This document shows positions 31,928-40,852 of a stretch of 47,241 nucleotides of DNA, in pieces (position 1 is the first letter of the stretch; each line of letters opens with the position of its first letter). Under the pieces are notes generated by a model. It was not told where the DNA came from. It made no database searches and saw nothing but the letters and a program-made list of their open reading frames with translations. Source of the stretch: a virus; the IMG/VR virus record IMGVR_UViG_3300038557_000041, positions 1 through 47,241 of that record. One strand, 5' to 3'. Both the position numbers and the translations under genes were made by a program.

Positions 31928-34372
31928 ATGCCTGCAGTTGCCGCTGCCATCCCTGGAGTTCTGATCAACCTCGCCATCGGCGCGGCTGTCAATGTCGGGG
32001 TCGGGCTGATCTCGAATGCCATCTTCGGATCGGGCGACCCGACGCGTACCAGCCGCGGTGTGGAGCGCGAGCCGCGTGCCGGCGTCAACCAGCCAGTGCG
32101 GGTTATCTTCGGCGAGCGGGCGACCCCTGGCCGGTTCTGGCACCAGAACTCGTACGGCAACGACAACGAGTATCTGCAGCTCGTCTTCGAATGCGGCCGG
32201 ACCGAATACGACAGCATGGTCGGCATCCTTGCCAACGGGAAGGCAAGGACGCTCTCCGGGTCCAACGCCAACCCGCGCGGTCGGGTGATCGATGAGTACA
32301 CCAGGGGCGGCGTGCCGCATGCCTGGGTGAAGTACTATACCGGTGCCCCGGGACAACTGGCCGACCCCGAGCTCGTGGCGCGCGCTGACCCGCCGGGCCG
32401 TTGGCCCGCGACCAAGAAGATGACCGGTACGGCCTACGCGATCGTGACGGTGCGCTACAACGAGGAGGTGTTCGAGGAAGGGCTGCCCGAGTGGCAGTTC
32501 GTCTGGCGCGGAGCGAAGTTCTACGACCGGCGCAAGGACTCGACGCAGCCGGGTGGCTCTGGGTCACATCGGTGGGGTCAGCCCGAAACCTACGAGTGGA
32601 CGAAGAACCCGGCCGTTATGCTCGACAATTTCCGGCGCGGCCTGTGGATCAACGGCGTGCGGGTGCTGGGCATAGGTGTGGGCGAGAGCGCTTGCCACCA
32701 CGCGCGCTTTGTTGCCGCTGCCAACCTCTGCGACGAGACCGTATTCTACGAGGACACCGGCAGGAGCCTGCCGCGCTACAGCTTCAGCGGTGAGATCAGC
32801 GATGCTGAGGATCAGATCTCGGTGGTGCGCATGTTCGAGACCGCCATGGCCGGCTACGGCGCTGAGTTCGGCGGCGCCTACGGGCCGCTGCCGGCGCAGA
32901 CGATGATCCCGGTGATGACGCTGACGGACAAGGACCGGGTGACCGGCGAGGACGTGAGCGAGCGGACCCGGCTCGACCCGACCGAAACCAAGACTGCCTA
33001 TAACGGCATGTTCGTCTCGCCAGAAAATGGCTGGGTCGAAAAGGAGTATGGCCTCCGCAAGGATACGGCCATCGAGTTCCTTGAGGGCGGGCGCCGGCAG
33101 GGGAAGCTCGACCTGGAGTTCATCATCGAGCAGGAGACGGCCGGCTGCGTCGCCGAGATTTTCCGGCGCCGTGATCGCTACTCGGCGACCGAGGTGGCTG
33201 TGTACGGGCCGAAGGCCGCGAAGCTCGAGCCGGGCGATGTGGTGACCCGGGTGAGCGAGCTGTTCGGCACTGTGCCGATGATGGTCTGGGGCATCAAGGA
33301 GCTTCCGGGCGCGAAGTATCAGATCACCTTGCGGGGCTGGCACAACTCCATTGTGCCGACGACGACGGCCGGATTCCTGCCGCTGCTACCCACGCCCATA
33401 GCTGCGCCGGTACCGGCTCGGCCGATTACGGTCAGCGGGTTGCTGGCGGTGGCGGCAACGCAGACCTCGGGCCCGAACACGGTGCCGGCGATCCGTGTCA
33501 CCTGGACGCCGATCACCGATCGCACCGTCGACCGGGTGATCATCAAGTATTGGCGGGATGGCGACCCCGACGATGCGCGATACCTGTCGGTCGACGAGCC
33601 TGGCGCCGGCATCGCGGTCATCGAGAACCCGGTGCCCGAGGCGGCTTATACGCTCGCTGCGACCATTGCCACGACGCCCCCCCGCACCACCATTTGGTCG
33701 GCGGAGCGATCGGTCACCACCGGGCCGCTGACCGTCGCCGCTGTGCCGGGTCCCGGCAGCGTCGATTACGCGGCGCTCGGGGCCGAAGTACAGCATTCGC
33801 TGATGTGGATCAGCTCGGGCGTGCGTTCGGCGCTTGAGGCGTTCAAGCACATGGGGTCGCTTATCGGCGAGCAGGACCTCGAGAACTACGAGCAGCGGCA
33901 GCAGCTGCGGCGGGAGATCGGCGTTCGGCTGGATGAAGTCGAGGCGAGCTTCACCGAGGTGATCGAGGTGGCGCTCGGGCCCGGCGGAGCAATCGCCACG
34001 GCGTTGTCGTCACTCTATGCGGCGATGGGCGGCAATGACTCTCAGGTCAACGTGCGCTGGGAGGCCGTCGCTGCGCCGACTGGCTACGCCGCGCGATATG
34101 CCGTCACGGCAGAGGTCAACGACGGCAGTCGTCGGGCCGCCTCCTTCATGATCGACGTGCCCGTCAATCCAGCCCTTCGCACTAGGGTCGTGCTGGCGGG
34201 TGGGGAGATCGTTCTCGCCACAGGTGATGACCCGAATGACCTGAAGGTCGCGCTGGTGGTCGAGGACGGCGAGATCAAGTTTGCCGGCGCCCGGGCGGGC
34301 CGCATCACTTCAGCCGATGGGACGTCGATGGTCATGGACTTCGACGACCCCGAAATCTACATGGAAGCCTAG
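31928..34372 (+). CDS. Central tail hub/tip protein (gpJ-like)
   Basis: An 814-residue protein. It begins with a hydrophobic Gly/Ala helix (VAAAIPGVLINLAIGAAVNV) and the conserved tip motif PVRVIFGERATPGRFWHQNSY, then a hub domain (EYLQLVFECGRTEYDSM), the beta-rich middle and fibronectin type III-like strands at about 480-600 (TSGPNTVPAIRVTWTPITD), and a C-terminal coiled coil (LENYEQRQQLRREIGVRLDE). It matches the order of lambda gpJ and GTA tip proteins, and would form the trimeric tip that contacts the host receptor. It is the last gene of the conserved tail module. Confidence 0.85.
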   Translation: MPAVAAAIPGVLINLAIGAAVNVGVGLISNAIFGSGDPTRTSRGVEREPRAGVNQPVRVIFGERATPGRFWHQNSYGNDNEYLQLVFECGRTEYDSMVGILANGKARTLSGSNANPRGRVIDEYTRGGVPHAWVKYYTGAPGQLADPELVARADPPGRWPATKKMTGTAYAIVTVRYNEEVFEEGLPEWQFVWRGAKFYDRRKDSTQPGGSGSHRWGQPETYEWTKNPAVMLDNFRRGLWINGVRVLGIGVGESACHHARFVAAANLCDETVFYEDTGRSLPRYSFSGEISDAEDQISVVRMFETAMAGYGAEFGGAYGPLPAQTMIPVMTLTDKDRVTGEDVSERTRLDPTETKTAYNGMFVSPENGWVEKEYGLRKDTAIEFLEGGRRQGKLDLEFIIEQETAGCVAEIFRRRDRYSATEVAVYGPKAAKLEPGDVVTRVSELFGTVPMMVWGIKELPGAKYQITLRGWHNSIVPTTTAGFLPLLPTPIAAPVPARPITVSGLLAVAATQTSGPNTVPAIRVTWTPITDRTVDRVIIKYWRDGDPDDARYLSVDEPGAGIAVIENPVPEAAYTLAATIATTPPRTTIWSAERSVTTGPLTVAAVPGPGSVDYAALGAEVQHSLMWISSGVRSALEAFKHMGSLIGEQDLENYEQRQQLRREIGVRLDEVEASFTEVIEVALGPGGAIATALSSLYAAMGGNDSQVNVRWEAVAAPTGYAARYAVTAEVNDGSRRAASFMIDVPVNPALRTRVVLAGGEIVLATGDDPNDLKVALVVEDGEIKFAGARAGRITSADGTSMVMDFDDPEIYMEA

Positions 34373-34375
34373 TCG

Positions 34376-35155
34376 ATGGCGAAGATCTGCTTCCGGGCCC
34401 ACAACGGGAAGGTAGCCATCTGGGTGAAACCGCCGAGCGGTGACCCGCTGGCGCCATTCAATGATCCGTTGAACAACCTGCAATACGTGCGGTTTCACTC
34501 GGATTTTCAGTACCTGTCGGACGCAATCATCGGGCTGGGTCGGACGGTGAACCATACGTCAGTCGCCGGCGTCACCGGCACCGGCTTTACGGTGTCGGCC
34601 GGCGGCTCATCCTCTGGCGCGACGCAGGCGGCCAACGGTCAGGTCGTGACCGCCACCTACGACCTCTACACCCATAACCTGGGCTACGTGCCGCTGTTCT
34701 TCGTCGTCTACAATGGCGAGATCATTTCGGGCTGCAACGTCGTCCAGGAAGATACCGAGTACCGAAGCCGGACGGTTTCAGTGTTCGCCACCACGACAAA
34801 GATCAGGCTCAAGGATGTGGGCTACTCGAGCGCCAACAGCTTGGGTGCGGTCAGCCGCTCCTACGATGTCTACATCTTCAAGAACACGGCCCCGGATATG
34901 TCCAAGCCGCTCTTCCGAGCGAAGCCTGGGCTCTCCTCCGAGGCGGTCGTTATGGGGCACGGCAAGATCACCAGCGATCAGCGGGTGATCCGCCGCGCCG
35001 CCTCTGGTGAAGCGCTGCTGTACTTCCCGCTCGATCGCGTCGCCGACATTGGGAACGGCGCGATCCGCACGATCTCGCCGATCTCTGGCGTTCACAACGT
35101 CGGTAAGTACCTGGGGCACTTCTTCTCGACCAAGGTCATTCCGGTAACATTGTAG
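34376..35155 (+). CDS. Tail-associated protein of unknown function
   Basis: A 259-residue protein (MAKICFRAHNGKVAIWVKPP), rich in Gly/Ser/Thr and beta-like, with YDLYTHNLGYVPLFFVVYNG and TRSYDVYIFKNTAPD-type segments (the latter reading VSRSYDVYIFKNTAPDMSK). It starts three bases after the J-like stop. No family is recognised. Similar proteins follow the tip protein in rhizobial siphophages and are thought to be fibre or tip accessories, an inference from position. Confidence 0.6.
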   Translation: MAKICFRAHNGKVAIWVKPPSGDPLAPFNDPLNNLQYVRFHSDFQYLSDAIIGLGRTVNHTSVAGVTGTGFTVSAGGSSSGATQAANGQVVTATYDLYTHNLGYVPLFFVVYNGEIISGCNVVQEDTEYRSRTVSVFATTTKIRLKDVGYSSANSLGAVSRSYDVYIFKNTAPDMSKPLFRAKPGLSSEAVVMGHGKITSDQRVIRRAASGEALLYFPLDRVADIGNGAIRTISPISGVHNVGKYLGHFFSTKVIPVTL

Positions 35156-35161
35156 GGGGCC

Positions 35162-36727
35162 ATGGTCACCAAGTATCAACACTCCAACGAGCGACTGCTC
35201 GTTGAGGAGGATGGCGTTGTCGTCTTCGACACCGACCTGTTCCCCGTCCAGTTGTTCCCCTCGTCCGAGGTGATCAGCATCACCGGCAAGACGATCACCT
35301 GGCCGGACTTCGTCAAGGGCAATGCCTACGGCTTTGCTCAGGGGATGAGCGGCGGCTCCCTGGTTGGATCGTGCCATAGCTATGCCGGTATCCCCGGACA
35401 GAACTGGGGGTCGCCGGATGCCACTCCGCCGCCGGCGAGTGGCTATGAACTGAACGACGAAATTATCGGGGTGGCGCCGCCTGGGACCGATCTCCTCTAC
35501 GTTCGCGTGAAGCTGACCCGGACGAATGCGCCGGACCAGATCAACGGCGTCAGCATTCCCGTGCTGTTCGAAGAAGGCCAGTGGGTCACCTGTGTCGGCG
35601 GCTCGCTCCCCGTCGAGCGCCTCTTTCCGATCGCCCGCTACATGGAGATTGTGCTGCGCCGCGACGCCAATGGCGAGATCGACCCAAATGTTGATGGGAC
35701 CGTTGACATTCTGCTGCGTCGCAAGCAGTCCGCGGACTCCAGATCGTACTCGTTCTATCGCTTCGGCGGCGACACACAGAACTCCGGCTGGACCGCTGGA
35801 GGAACCGGCGGGGCCTTCAACTATCCAGTGTTCTCGCTGCAGGCAAAGGGACCCGTGGTCGACCCGACTGGCGTCGGCGGCCGTCAGGCACGCGGCGGGT
35901 CGGATCAGTGCTCGCTGATCGATGTCTCAGACTACTCCACGACCCTCACTGGTGACATCGAGGTCATCCCCGGTTGCTCGCTGATCACCCCGCAGGACGC
36001 GACAGGCGGCGACAGCAAGGCTTACATCTACCTCGAGACACGGCAGGAATTCGCCAACCTCGCAAGCTATTCCCTCCCGGATTTCCAGTTTGGGCCCGCA
36101 AATCCCGAGCGCTACATCTACTTCGCGCTCTTCATCGGCAACTGGCAGGACGGTACTCAACGGGACATCTCGGGAGCGAGTATCACCGACATCAATGGAA
36201 CGGTCATCCCCGCGACTCTCATAGCAAAGAGACGCACTTTCTTTGGTGGCGGGACGACGCAGCGAAATCTCTGCGCGGCGATATTCGCGGCCCACGTGCC
36301 GGACGGGGTCACCGGCACTATCAATGTCTCCTACACCGGCACTGCCTGGCAGCTGCAGCTTGCAGCCTGGGCTGGGTACAACATGGACAACCCGCTCACC
36401 CCCGTATCCGTCGTTCAGAGCAGCGATGTCTACGGAGGCACAAGCGGGGCGTCGATGGCGACAGGGGCGGGCGGCTTTGTGATCGGTCACTACGGTATCC
36501 GAGGCGGCGGCGATCTCTACACTGAGGGCTTCTTGGAGTGGGAAAACTACTTCAAGCGTCCAGCCTATTTCGACGGAAGCGCCAACTTCAGTCCCGTTGG
36601 CGGCTTCGGCGATAACCCGACCACCGGTGCGAATATTCGTGCGCGCTGCCGGTACAAGCCGGGTGATCCGGACAGCACGGCGGATGCCGGCGCGGACTTC
36701 GTTTGGGTCGCCGCGGCCTTCGCTTAG
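35162..36727 (+). CDS. Tail fibre-like protein of unknown function
   Basis: A 521-residue protein beginning MVTKYQHSNERLLVEEDGVV. It is beta-rich with little helix; the first part repeats the theme of the previous gene product, and the second half (GTINVSYTGTAWQLQLAAW, SGASMATGAGGFVIGHYG) resembles a lectin-like or jelly-roll domain. It lacks a coiled coil. Function as receptor-binding or decoration protein of the tail is inferred from position and composition only. It sits six bases after the previous stop. Confidence 0.6.
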   Translation: MVTKYQHSNERLLVEEDGVVVFDTDLFPVQLFPSSEVISITGKTITWPDFVKGNAYGFAQGMSGGSLVGSCHSYAGIPGQNWGSPDATPPPASGYELNDEIIGVAPPGTDLLYVRVKLTRTNAPDQINGVSIPVLFEEGQWVTCVGGSLPVERLFPIARYMEIVLRRDANGEIDPNVDGTVDILLRRKQSADSRSYSFYRFGGDTQNSGWTAGGTGGAFNYPVFSLQAKGPVVDPTGVGGRQARGGSDQCSLIDVSDYSTTLTGDIEVIPGCSLITPQDATGGDSKAYIYLETRQEFANLASYSLPDFQFGPANPERYIYFALFIGNWQDGTQRDISGASITDINGTVIPATLIAKRRTFFGGGTTQRNLCAAIFAAHVPDGVTGTINVSYTGTAWQLQLAAWAGYNMDNPLTPVSVVQSSDVYGGTSGASMATGAGGFVIGHYGIRGGGDLYTEGFLEWENYFKRPAYFDGSANFSPVGGFGDNPTTGANIRARCRYKPGDPDSTADAGADFVWVAAAFA

Positions 36728-36754
36728 CCAGTTCTCTAACATTCGGAGGCTTCT

Positions 36755-37432
36755 TTGCCCCTTCCGACCTACTACGACACCGGCTCCGCGGCGGTGAACG
36801 CCGGCGGCCTGACTGTCACCGGCACCGGCACTGGCTGGGGCACCGACAGCTTCGGCCTGCCGGTAATCGCGGCCGGCGACTTCTTCATGGATCCCGCGCA
36901 GCCCGAGATCCCGCCGCAGCGCATCGCCTCGGTGACGGACGCGACGCACCTGGTGCTGGCTCGGCCATGGCCCGGCGCCAACGTCTCGGGCCCGTACGAG
37001 GTGCAGTTCGTCGGGGACATCGTGCGCTCGACGGCGCAGACCCGCCGCATGCTCGAGGGGCTGACCTATGGCCTGCTGTTCGAGTGGATCATCGCCCTCA
37101 GCCATGAGGATGGGGTGATCAGCGGGCAGATCGGCGTCATCAAGGTCCCGATCCCCCGCAACATTCAGGTGCAGGGGATTTCGGCATACCTCAACGACCC
37201 TTCCGACAGCGGCAACGTCGTCCTCGACCTCAACCTCGATGACGCCTCGGTGCTCTCGACCAAGCTCACCATCAACCAGGGCGAGCACTCGAGCGAGGCG
37301 GTCGGCACAACTCCGTACGTCCTGACCGAGGACGAATGGGACAAGGGGCAAGTCCTCTCCGTCGACTTCGACACCGCCGGCAGCAACGCCGCCGGCATCA
37401 AGCTCACCATCATCGGCCAGCGCCGCAACTAG
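36755..37432 (+). CDS. Tail-associated protein
   Basis: A 225-residue protein with a TTG start supported by GGAGG five bases upstream. The N-terminal domain (YYDTGSAAVNAGGLTVTGTG, then GWGTDSFGLPVIAAGDFF) has a pattern I associate with phage tail proteins that carry an N-terminal adapter; the C-terminal half (IKVPIPRNIQVQGISAYL, VVLDLNLDDASVLSTKL) looks like a beta sandwich that might bind sugar or another subunit. The family is not certain. Confidence 0.6.
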   Translation: MPLPTYYDTGSAAVNAGGLTVTGTGTGWGTDSFGLPVIAAGDFFMDPAQPEIPPQRIASVTDATHLVLARPWPGANVSGPYEVQFVGDIVRSTAQTRRMLEGLTYGLLFEWIIALSHEDGVISGQIGVIKVPIPRNIQVQGISAYLNDPSDSGNVVLDLNLDDASVLSTKLTINQGEHSSEAVGTTPYVLTEDEWDKGQVLSVDFDTAGSNAAGIKLTIIGQRRN

Positions 37433-37444
37433 CAGGAGATATCC

Positions 37445-37879
37445 ATGCCGGCATCTACCCTCACGCTCTTTCAGGACTTCAAGGAGCAGCTCGCCAAGGG
37501 CAAGCACGACCTCAGCGGTCACAGCTTCAAGGTCTGCCTGAGCAACACCGCGCCGAGCGCATCCGCCAATACCGTGCTCGCCGACATCACCCAGATCGCG
37601 GCCGGCAACGGCTATGTGTCGGGCGGCTTTGATCTCGATAGCGAGACGCTGTCCGAGACCGGCGGTGTCGCGAAATGGACGATCGCCGACGAGGTGATCA
37701 CCGCGGCCGGCGGTTCGATGGCGGCGTTCCGATACGCAGTGGTCTACAACGATACCCAGTCCACACCCGCGAAGCCCTTGGTTGGCTTCTACGACTATGG
37801 CTCGTCGGTGACGCTGGGGGACGGCGAGAGCCTTACCCTCGACTTCGACGGTACCAACGGCGTGCTGACCATCACCTGA
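37445..37879 (+). CDS. Small phage structural protein
   Basis: A 144-residue protein (MPASTLTLFQDFKEQLAKGKHDL) with a helix, then strands (HSFKVCLSNTAPSASANTVL, VAKWTIADEVITAAGG, FRYAVVYNDTQSTPAKPLVG) and a C-terminal SLTLDFDGTNGVLTIT. This pattern is common in phages close to the tail fibre genes; it is probably a tail or head decoration protein. AGGAG precedes the ATG. The exact role is unknown. Confidence 0.65.
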   Translation: MPASTLTLFQDFKEQLAKGKHDLSGHSFKVCLSNTAPSASANTVLADITQIAAGNGYVSGGFDLDSETLSETGGVAKWTIADEVITAAGGSMAAFRYAVVYNDTQSTPAKPLVGFYDYGSSVTLGDGESLTLDFDGTNGVLTIT

Positions 37880-37891
37880 CGGGAACCGACG

Positions 37892-39250
37892 ATGCTGCTG
37901 ACCAACCCCTTCCTCTACCGGAAGACGTTGCGCCTCGAGGCGACGCCCAAGGCGATCTCGGTAGTGCCGAACTCCGCACGGTTGCTGCATCGTCGACGTA
38001 TCGCGGCGCAGCCGGCCGGCGTCATCTTGGCGCCGTCAGCGGCGGGACTGTCTCGTACCCGCGTGCTGCTAGCTCAGCCGGTGGCGATTTCGCTCGCTGG
38101 TACGGCTTCGCTGAAACGGCAACTGCTGCTGAAATGCTTGCCGGCCACGGTCAGCCTCACCACAACTGAGGCCATCCTGCAGCGCACGCGGCTGGCGGGC
38201 TTTATCAAGGCCGAAATCACCATCGAGCCGCAGCCCGCGCGGCTGTTGCGGAACCTGGTGCTGAAGTGCCAGCCGGCCTCGATAGACCTGACGCCGAACT
38301 CGGCCAATTTCCTCAAGGTGTTGGGCTCGATCGAGGCGCAACCTCAGGCCATTGCCATCGACGGACGCGCGGCCGACCTTCGCGCGAGCCGGCTGCTTGT
38401 GGCGGCGCCTGCTACAATCGGCGTGACGCCTCGACCGGCGCAACTGCTGCGGACGTATCCGCTATCGGCCCAACCTGTGGGGCTGGCGCTCTTGCCACGG
38501 CCGGCGATCCTGCGGATGTCGCGCGTACTGAAGGCGGTAAAGCAGGATATTGCGATCGCTCCGAAACCGGCAGATCTCACTAGAAACGGCGATCCGTACT
38601 TTCATTTGGTTCAGCTGTTGCTTCATGGCGATGGCGCCGACGGTTCGACCACCTTCACCGACAACTCATCCTTCGCCCGGACACTGACGCCTGCTGGCAA
38701 CGCTCAGATCGACACCGCGCAATCACGATTCGGTGGCGCGTCGATGTTGTTCGACGGCACAGGCGACTACGTCATCTGCGATGATCAGGTTGCGGCGATC
38801 GGCACTGGCGACGTGACCATCGAGTATTGGGTTCGATGGAACAACGTGACGACGCTAAACCAATGCCAGTTTGATACGCGCTCGGTTGGTAGTGCAAACG
38901 AGCCATTGATCGCTACTTCGTTGAGCAGTGGGACGACACTGCGCGTTCAAATTGACAACGCCGATAGGATGACCACGTCCATCGCCATCAACACCTGGTA
39001 CCACATTGCCCTCACGAGAGCGTCGGGGGTGTGGCGAGCCTTTAAGGATGGTGTTCAGTTTGGCTCGAGTTACAGCAGCGCAACCAACCTCACCGGAAAT
39101 GACGTTACCGTAGGCGCCTTCCGCGACGACAGAAACACTGTGGCCAACAATAAGATGCGCGGCTGGCTAGACGAGGTGCGCTATACAGTGGGAGTCGCAC
39201 GATACACAGCCAACTTCACCGTTCCGGCCCAGCCATTTCTCAATTTCTGA
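37892..39250 (+). CDS. Tandem-repeat protein with LamG-like domain
   Basis: A 452-residue protein of two parts. Residues about 9-232 consist of ten imperfect repeats of about 22 residues with the theme L-x-A-Q-P-x-x-I-x-L-x-P-x-x-A-x-L-L-R-x-R-x, for example LVAAPATIGVTPRPAQLLRT and LSAQPVGLALLPRPAILRMS. Residues about 240-452 are a LamG/concanavalin-like lectin domain (FHLVQLLLHGDGADGSTTF, YVICDDQVAAIGTGDVTIEY, INTWYHIALTRASGVWRAF, MRGWLDEVRYTVGVARYT), common in phage receptor-binding proteins. The repeats may form a beta-solenoid or stalk that presents the lectin. The lectin half appears lower in GC than the rest, as if acquired. Confidence 0.75.
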   Translation: MLLTNPFLYRKTLRLEATPKAISVVPNSARLLHRRRIAAQPAGVILAPSAAGLSRTRVLLAQPVAISLAGTASLKRQLLLKCLPATVSLTTTEAILQRTRLAGFIKAEITIEPQPARLLRNLVLKCQPASIDLTPNSANFLKVLGSIEAQPQAIAIDGRAADLRASRLLVAAPATIGVTPRPAQLLRTYPLSAQPVGLALLPRPAILRMSRVLKAVKQDIAIAPKPADLTRNGDPYFHLVQLLLHGDGADGSTTFTDNSSFARTLTPAGNAQIDTAQSRFGGASMLFDGTGDYVICDDQVAAIGTGDVTIEYWVRWNNVTTLNQCQFDTRSVGSANEPLIATSLSSGTTLRVQIDNADRMTTSIAINTWYHIALTRASGVWRAFKDGVQFGSSYSSATNLTGNDVTVGAFRDDRNTVANNKMRGWLDEVRYTVGVARYTANFTVPAQPFLNF

Positions 39251-39327
39251 CTGCTCACGGGGCAGCGGTTCTTGGGGGGCACGTTGATGCTCGCCACACC
39301 GAATGGCAACGTGCTATCGGAATCGCC

Positions 39328-39621
39328 ATGTGGCCATTTCTCACCGCCTCCAGTGGAGTTGCTGCCGTCCTACAGGCAGACAAGACGGCCTATCGTCGGG
39401 CAGAGGATGCTCTATACGACCCGGACATGGCGGGGCGGTACTTGGGCGACACACAGTCTCTTGTCATTCAGCGGCTGAGGCTTCTAACGGTTGCTCTGGA
39501 GGGCGCCAGCACTCGTGAGCGGCGGGTTCTGCAGCGCCGCATCGACAGGTGGGTGGGATTGGATGCGGCCATTGACGCTCAACACCGCGTCAGAGGGTAC
39601 GTGTTCGGCAACGAGCCGTAG
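39328..39621 (+). CDS. Hypothetical protein
   Basis: A 97-residue protein starting MWPFLTASSGVAAVLQADKT, helical and basic (AYRRAEDALYDPDMAGRYLG, STRERRVLQRRIDRWVGLD). It lies between the LamG-like gene and the glycosyltransferase on the same strand. A start at 39272 belongs to another frame and is not preferred. No family is recognised. The open frame and continuous helical pattern suggest a real gene. Confidence 0.5.
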   Translation: MWPFLTASSGVAAVLQADKTAYRRAEDALYDPDMAGRYLGDTQSLVIQRLRLLTVALEGASTRERRVLQRRIDRWVGLDAAIDAQHRVRGYVFGNEP

Positions 39622-39632
39622 GGAGAGAGAGT

Positions 39633-40424
39633 ATGGCTCTCGCGGTCGCGAACACCTTCTGGAACGGTCCGTCACTGGGGCCGATACACTCTGCATGCCT
39701 TCGCTCATTCCTGTCGAATGGGCACACCGTTCGGTTGTTCGCATACACAGCTCCGGCCGACGTGCCGCACGGTGTGGAAGTCTTGCCGGCGTCTGAGATC
39801 CTTCCTTGGTCTCGCGTCAGCTGGTACGTCGAAAATGGCCACATAGAACTCGCGTCTGATTTGTTTCGGTACCATCTGCTCGCGGCCTCCGCGGGCCTCT
39901 GGATCGATGCTGACTGCTTCAGCGTCAGACCGATCGAGGATGAGGACTACATCTTCGGCCAAGAGACGGTTTCTGGGCTCAACTCTGCCGTACTGAAGCT
40001 CCCCTGCGCTTCGCCGGTGCTTCGGGCGCTCTGCTCGATCGACCGAGACTTCATTCCTCCATGGGAATCTCGGCGCCGTAAGCGGAACGCACAGGTGAGA
40101 CGGATGCTGGGGCGTCCCCGCGGTTTAGAGCGCTGGCCTTGGGGTACCGTTGGTCCAACCGCTCTGACCCACTATGCCAAGGAGCATGGCATCCTGGACC
40201 TCGCCGAGCGGAGCGATGTGTTCTATCCCGTCCACTGGGATCACTTGGACCGACTGCTAGATGTGGGGTTGCATCTCTCCGACTTGACCACGCCGCGTAC
40301 GAAAGTGGTGCACCTCTACACTTCACTGATGCGAAGGCGCTACCATCTCGGAGAGCCGCAGCCGGGCTCGCCCTTGGGGCAAATACTCTCCCTGCCGCAG
40401 CCGATGGAGCTCGTCTCGGTTTAG
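39633..40424 (+). CDS. Glycosyltransferase (GT32-like)
   Basis: A 263-residue protein with the sugar-transferase pattern FWNGPSLGPIHSACLRSFLSN, then SDLFRYHLLAASAGLWIDAD: the DXD metal and nucleotide-sugar site is DAD at 92-94, as in GT32 / alpha-1,4-glycosyltransferase DXD families. It also has WGTVGPTALTHYAKEHG and a C-terminal VVHLYTSLMRRRYH, where His may bind metal. No signal peptide, so cytoplasmic. It may modify host surface polysaccharide in the lysogen, or phage proteins; the sequence does not tell which. Lower GC than neighbours suggests recent transfer. It ends the host-range cassette. Confidence 0.8.
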   Translation: MALAVANTFWNGPSLGPIHSACLRSFLSNGHTVRLFAYTAPADVPHGVEVLPASEILPWSRVSWYVENGHIELASDLFRYHLLAASAGLWIDADCFSVRPIEDEDYIFGQETVSGLNSAVLKLPCASPVLRALCSIDRDFIPPWESRRRKRNAQVRRMLGRPRGLERWPWGTVGPTALTHYAKEHGILDLAERSDVFYPVHWDHLDRLLDVGLHLSDLTTPRTKVVHLYTSLMRRRYHLGEPQPGSPLGQILSLPQPMELVSV

Positions 40425-40526
40425 CCGCTGAGAACGCGTCAGCTCGTTCGCTTTCGTCACGCCCTGTTTCCTTCAGCAGTCCGTCACGGCCTGCCCCATT
40501 CTAGCGACTCAAGCGGGTGAAAACCT

Positions 40527-40546
40527 GGCTGCCGCAGCAGGCAGCC
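40527..40546 (+). other. Hairpin between glycosyltransferase and lysis genes
   Basis: Stem GGCTGCC (40527-40533) with GGCAGCC (40540-40546) and a 6-base loop, with no U tract. It lies in the 180-base gap (40425-40603) in which no gene is seen and may mark a transcript boundary before the lysis cassette. Confidence 0.45.
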
Positions 40547-40603
40547 GAGATCGCTCACGTCTTGTAGCGCAACCCTCCCCACCTGAAGACCGGAGACCTT
40601 CCC

Positions 40604-40852
40604 ATGACACCGATCGCCGATTGGCGCCGGGTGCTTAAGCACGCCTGGAGCGTCCGCCTGATGATTGTCGCCGCGCTGCTGAGCGGCGCCGAGGCCGCGC
40701 TGCCGTTCCTCGACCTGCCGATCCCGCGCGGCCTGCTCGCCGTCCTCTCGATGACGGTGACCGCCGCCGCCTTCGTCGCGCGCTTCATTGTGCAGCGCTC
40801 GCTGGCCACCCCTTCGACCGAACCTGACTGGGAAGATGGAGAACCCAAATGA
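40604..40852 (+). CDS. Small membrane protein at holin position (DUF7940-like)
   Basis: An 82-residue protein (MTPIADWRRVLKHAWSVRLM) with two hydrophobic segments, at about residues 18-38 and 43-66 (LLAVLSMTVTAAAFVARFIV), and a charged tail EDGEPK. It directly precedes the SAR lysozyme with a four-base overlap, the place of a holin or pinholin. With a SAR endolysin, membrane depolarisation by a small holin would set the time of lysis. Homologues annotated DUF7940 occur in alphaproteobacterial phages; holin function is inferred. Confidence 0.7.
   Translation: MTPIADWRRVLKHAWSVRLMIVAALLSGAEAALPFLDLPIPRGLLAVLSMTVTAAAFVARFIVQRSLATPSTEPDWEDGEPK

Noticed and set aside
35927-37990. A 687-codon minus-strand frame opposite tail genes
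   Set aside because: It spans three plus-strand genes with good starts and has a low-complexity composition; no family pattern.
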